Of a stretch of 7,981 nt of DNA, positions 6,180 through 7,981 are shown in pieces; positions within the stretch are counted from its first letter, which is position 1; each line of letters begins with the position of its first letter. Made by a program: the position numbers and the translations under genes. Source of the stretch: an uncultured Clostridia bacterium (GTDB lineage: Bacteria; Bacillota; Clostridia; Oscillospirales; Ruminococcaceae); contig CANRHA010000077.1 of assembly GCA_947630315.1 (NCBI GenBank), positions 1 to 7,981 on the forward strand. The letters run 5' to 3'. The notes under the pieces were generated by a model. The model was not told the DNA's origin. It made no database searches and worked only from the letters and a program-made list of their open reading frames with translations.

Positions 6180-6831
6180 TTTTATACCCCACTCCTCTGA
6201 CAGTTTCGATATAGCCGACGTTCAGCTTCCGCCGCAGGTTCATGATGTGAAAATTCACGCCCTTTTCATCGCCTACGAAGTCGTAGCCCCACGCGAGGTT
6301 GAGCAGATCATCTCTCGTAAAAACGCGCCCTATATTTTTCATAAAAAGCAGCAATATTTCAAACTCGAGCCGCGTCAGCGCGACCTCTTTCCCGGCGACA
6401 CAGACACGCCGTTCCGCCTCATTGATTGATAAATCTCTATAATGAATCGTCGTATTTTCATCATCACGAGCAGCTCTCCTAAGCAGCGCCTCCACGCGCT
6501 TTAGCACCAGCCTGACGGAAAACGGCTTTGTGATGTAATCGTCCGCCAGCTTGTCAAAGCCCTTTATTTGCGCGTCTTCCGAGTCGAGCGCAGTCAGAAG
6601 AATTATCGGCGCCTGCGACTCCCGCCGTATCGTTTCGCAGACCCGATACCCGTCAAGCTTCGGCAGCATGATGTCCAAAATTATAAGGTCAACCGCCTGC
6701 TCCCGGAACGCGTTCAACCCCTCGACCCCGTCCGCCGCGCAAACGACACCGTAGCCTGCGGATTTAAGCGGCTCGGCGAGGATCTGCCGAATCGCCGGCT
6801 CGTCTTCGATTATAAGAATTTTCTTGTCCAT
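6166..6831 (-). CDS. OmpR/PhoB-family response regulator
   Basis: This 221-aa cytoplasmic transcription factor is phosphorylated by the adjacent kinase. The receiver domain (about 3-115) has the acidic pocket Glu9-Asp10-Glu11, phospho-acceptor Asp53 (ILDIMLPKLDG), switch Thr80, and Lys102 in DDYITKPF. The C-terminal winged-helix DNA-binding domain (about 128-219) shows the family pattern LTRLEFEILLLFMKN, FTRDDLLNLAWGYDF and the closing VRGVGYKI. All catalytic positions are intact. ATG at 6831 follows GGAGG at 8 nt. The gene overlaps the kinase TTG start by 14 nt, so the two are co-transcribed and probably coupled. The same tandem 11-bp motif lies before its own gene and before the transporter operon, which suggests autoregulation plus activation of the transporter. 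The closest functional analogies are VanR- or PhoB-type regulators, but a specific name is not justified. Confidence 0.95.
   Translation of the reverse strand: MDKKILIIEDEPAIRQILAEPLKSAGYGVVCAADGVEGLNAFREQAVDLIILDIMLPKLDGYRVCETIRRESQAPIILLTALDSEDAQIKGFDKLADDYITKPFSVRLVLKRVEALLRRAARDDENTTIHYRDLSINEAERRVCVAGKEVALTRLEFEILLLFMKNIGRVFTRDDLLNLAWGYDFVGDEKGVNFHIMNLRRKLNVGYIETVRGVGYKIAKD
6192..6197 (-). promoter_or_regulatory. Ribosome binding site GAGGAG supporting the TTG start of the kinase
   Basis: GAGGAG on the - strand lies within the 3' end of the regulator gene, 12 nt before the TTG at 6177-6179. The spacing is slightly long, which together with TTG predicts modest kinase translation relative to the regulator. 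Confidence 0.55.
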
Positions 6832-6849
6832 AAGCAGACCTCCGAGATT

Positions 6850-6887
6850 ATTGTAGCATGGGATTGTTAGGGTTTGGTTAGGATTTT
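6850..6887 (-). promoter_or_regulatory. Promoter and autoregulatory operator of the response regulator operon
   Basis: The - strand -10 is TACAAT (6850-6855), 18 nt before the ATG. The -35 position (6873-6878, ACCAAA) is poor and is covered by two tandem 11-bp half-sites: AAAATCCTAAC (6877-6887) and CAAACCCTAAC (6866-6876). A 10-nt gap separates them from the -10, the same as at the transporter promoter. Autoactivation by the OmpR-type regulator is the simplest reading. Confidence 0.65.
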
Positions 6888-6996
6888 ACTCGGACACAGG
6901 AAAAATGCGAGGGGAATAAGATGAATTTTGGGTGAATTATTTTGAGAAAGGTATGGGAGAGCAATATTCTAACGAGGGAGCTAATTTAGCTTGAAG

Positions 6997-7024
6997 CTCT
7001 AACATCTAATATCTATCCTCTTGA
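6997..7024. repeat. Degenerate tandem 7-bp repeat patch
   Basis: Consecutive heptamers CTCTAAC, ATCTAAT, ATCTATC and CTCTTGA share an NTCTAAN core. The 7-bp period is the same as in the TCAGATR arrays at 834-861 and 1301-1328, but the motif differs. It is short and degenerate, so chance is possible. Confidence 0.4.
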
Positions 7025-7025
7025 C

Positions 7026-7042
7026 GTGGCCTGTTAGGCCGC
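7026..7042. repeat. Small inverted repeat upstream of the + strand promoter
   Basis: GGCCT (7028-7032) pairs with AGGCC (7036-7040) across a 3-nt GTT loop, and flanking bases extend the stem to 7 bp (one G-U pair). It sits 20 nt upstream of the -35 hexamer, has no T-tail, and could be a protein-binding palindrome or a chance structure. Confidence 0.3.
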
Positions 7043-7061
7043 ATCTTAACACTTTTCCCTC

Positions 7062-7090
7062 TTGAAATGCGACAATAAATGTGATATAAT
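7062..7090 (+). promoter_or_regulatory. Near-consensus sigma-70/SigA promoter with extended -10
   Basis: TTGAAA (7062-7067), a 17-nt spacer and TATAAT (7085-7090), with TG at 7082-7083 forming an extended -10. It is followed by AGGAGGT at 7124-7130. This is the strongest promoter in the window. It drives the short ORF at 7137 and the broken serine hydrolase gene, so strong expression is aimed at what now look like remnants. Confidence 0.8.
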
Positions 7091-7136
7091 TACAAAAAAT
7101 TATCTCATTATTTATTAAATTTCAGGAGGTTTGTTT

Positions 7137-7256
7137 GTGAGCACTGTTTTGTCCAAAAAAGATATGTCCGAAGAAGAAATAAAGCTCCAAAACATTACTC
7201 CCACAATCGCCGCAAAGTGTAATTTAGGGCTGCCGTTTAAACTGCGACGGCTTTAA
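7137..7256 (+). pseudogene. Short ORF, possible truncated N-terminus of a type I restriction HsdR subunit
   Basis: A GTG start 7 nt after a strong AGGAGGT opens a 39-codon frame ending in TAA. The N-terminal segment, including DMSEEEIKLQNITPTIAAK, resembles from memory the start of HsdR (EcoR124/EcoKI-type restriction subunits), which often reads 'SEEDIKLxYITPAIxAKW'. The resemblance ends at residue Cys28, where HsdR has Trp. HsdR proteins are usually around 800-1000 residues, so if the match is right this is only a vestige retaining the promoter and ribosome binding site. The tail in the +1 frame (bases 7228-7287, about 19 codons containing GFNEQETYEVLK) ends with a TGA overlapping the ATG of the next gene in an ATGA junction. 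One extra base near 7224-7230 would join the two into a 50-aa product. An intact small leader-type ORF is therefore an alternative. Confidence 0.4.
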
Positions 7257-7283
7257 TGAGCAAGAAACGTATGAGGTGCTTAA

Positions 7284-7981
7284 ATGATTTTTAAAAAACG
7301 TATAAACCTGCTTTTGATCGCGCTATCAGCGATTTTTTTGTTTACATTCGGTGCAAGCGCCTTTGCCGACGGCCCCGCGCTTACCGAAAACACATACGAC
7401 AAAATCGACGCTTACCTTTCCGAAGTCGTACCCAAAACACATTTTCCGTCGCTTGCAATCACAATTGTTGACGGCGAGAAAGCCCTGTTCTCAAAGGTTT
7501 ATGGGAATGGCAGCACTGAGGCTCCGTATGTCTTAGGCTCGGTGAGCAAATCGTTTACCGCGTTATGTGTTATGCAGCTGGTCGAACAGGGAAAAGTATA
7601 GCTTGACGCACACCTGTCGGATTATCTTCCGAACGCGGCGGACGGTGAAAAAATCACGATTCTTCAGCTGCTTAATCATACGAGCGGGTTGGGAGAACAT
7701 CAGAATATTACAAATTTCAGAATTGTAAATGAACAGGGTGTGCACCTCTATTCCAACGTGAATTACTCGCTGCTCGGCAAGATTATAGAGGCAGTCAGCG
7801 GCATGCCATACGAAAAATACGTCGCCGAAAATATTTTTAATCTGCTCGGTATGGCCGGCAGCTTTGCTGATCCTAAAAAAGCAAGCGGTCTTATCGACGG
7901 ATATGAGAATTGGTTTGGATTTAATGTCAGAACTGCCAACAAATTTCGCGATACGGAGGACGCGTGGATAACCGCCCCGGC
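7284..7981 (+). pseudogene. Secreted serine beta-lactamase/PBP4*-like hydrolase, interrupted by an in-frame TAG (3' end outside window)
   Basis: This belongs to the beta-lactamase-related family (class C/PBP4*/esterase superfamily, PF00144-like), acting outside the membrane on D-Ala peptides, beta-lactams or esters. A signal peptide spans residues 1-28 (basic MIFKKR, hydrophobic core, AFA before Asp29). The active-site SVSK has Ser86 and Lys89. At codon 106 (7599-7601) the frame reads TAG between VEQGKV and LDAHLSDYLP, where homologues have a charged or polar residue. Past it the same frame continues with clear homology to the window end: LLNHTSGL (129-136), the YSN motif (Tyr156) and LLGKIIEAVSGMPYEKYV. 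Only about 19 residues separate HTSGL from YSN, where relatives usually have 35-50, so an internal in-frame deletion is likely. TAG serves as a normal stop for three other genes here, so recoding is unlikely. The ATG overlaps the stop of an upstream frame (ATGA) and has GAGGTG 5 nt upstream. Confidence 0.85.

Larger units (their letters stand above)
6832..7136. other. Divergent intergenic region
   Basis: This stretch separates the - strand regulator operon from the + strand genes. It holds the regulator promoter and operator (6850-6887), unassigned sequence (6888-6996), a 7-bp repeat patch (6997-7024), a small perfect hairpin (7026-7042) and the + strand promoter (7062-7090). No frame of useful length with a ribosome binding site lies inside it. 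Confidence 0.6.

Noticed and set aside
1443..6831. BceRS-BceAB type bacitracin-sensing and detoxification module
   Set aside because: The kinase has an external domain of about 100 residues rather than a few residues between its helices. The permeases are two four-helix FtsX proteins rather than one ten-helix BceB.
6969..7003. Additional regulator half-sites on the + strand (CTAAC at 6969 and 6999)
   Set aside because: They are 30 bp apart, not in 11-bp register, lack the AAAATCC part, and are not positioned next to a -10.
7021..7049. Second + strand promoter TTGACG with a -10 at about 7044
   Set aside because: The candidate -10 (TCTTAA) is poor, while the promoter at 7062-7090 is near-consensus and better placed.
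7599..7601. Reassigned TAG codon (alternative genetic code or pyrrolysine)
   Set aside because: TAG ends the esterase, the first permease and the response regulator at positions where family homology also ends, so it acts as a normal stop. The hydrolase also seems to carry an internal deletion.

Overview
The window looks like a chromosomal segment of an anaerobic Firmicute, most likely a gut-type clostridium (Oscillospiraceae/Ruminococcaceae-like). The basis is strong AGGAGG ribosome binding sites, TTGAAA/TATAAT promoters, U-tailed terminators, a CE2-type acetyl esterase, and a two-component system beside a split FtsX-type ABC transporter. Assignment below class level is inference. No phage, transposase, tRNA, rRNA or CRISPR was seen.

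Layout. (1) Bases 1-818, + strand: the C-terminal part of an SGNH/GDSL (carbohydrate esterase family 2-like) esterase, cut by the left edge and followed by a terminator at about 922-954. (2) Bases 819-1442: a non-coding island. Two arrays of four tandem 7-bp repeats (834-861 and 1301-1328) flank a very GC-rich train of hairpins (1109-1291). Several of these are perfect 21-nt units with 9-bp arms and a 3-nt loop. (3) Bases 1443-4727, - strand: an ABC transporter operon in the order FtsX permease, FtsX permease, ATPase. It has its own promoter and ends in a strong hairpin terminator. (4) Bases 4845-6831, - strand: an OmpR-family response regulator and a HAMP/HisKA sensor kinase whose genes overlap by 14 nt, with a separate terminator at 4805-4836. 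(5) Bases 6832-7136: a divergent intergenic region holding the regulator promoter, a 7-bp repeat patch and a near-consensus + strand promoter. (6) Bases 7137-7981, + strand: a short ORF resembling the N-terminus of a type I restriction subunit (HsdR). After it comes a secreted serine beta-lactamase/PBP4*-like gene broken by an in-frame TAG and apparently by an internal deletion, and cut by the right edge.

How they work together. The sensor kinase and regulator very probably control the adjacent transporter and also autoregulate. Both - strand promoters carry the same 11-bp tandem half-sites at the same distance (10 nt) from the -10 hexamer, overlapping poor -35 regions. This is the usual geometry for activation by an OmpR/PhoB-type regulator, and it is the best functional inference in the window. 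The signal and the transported substrate cannot be read from sequence; export or sensing of a cell-envelope-active compound or lipoprotein-like cargo is plausible for this transporter class. I see no clearly new multi-gene system. The most unusual structure is the repeat and hairpin island at 819-1328.
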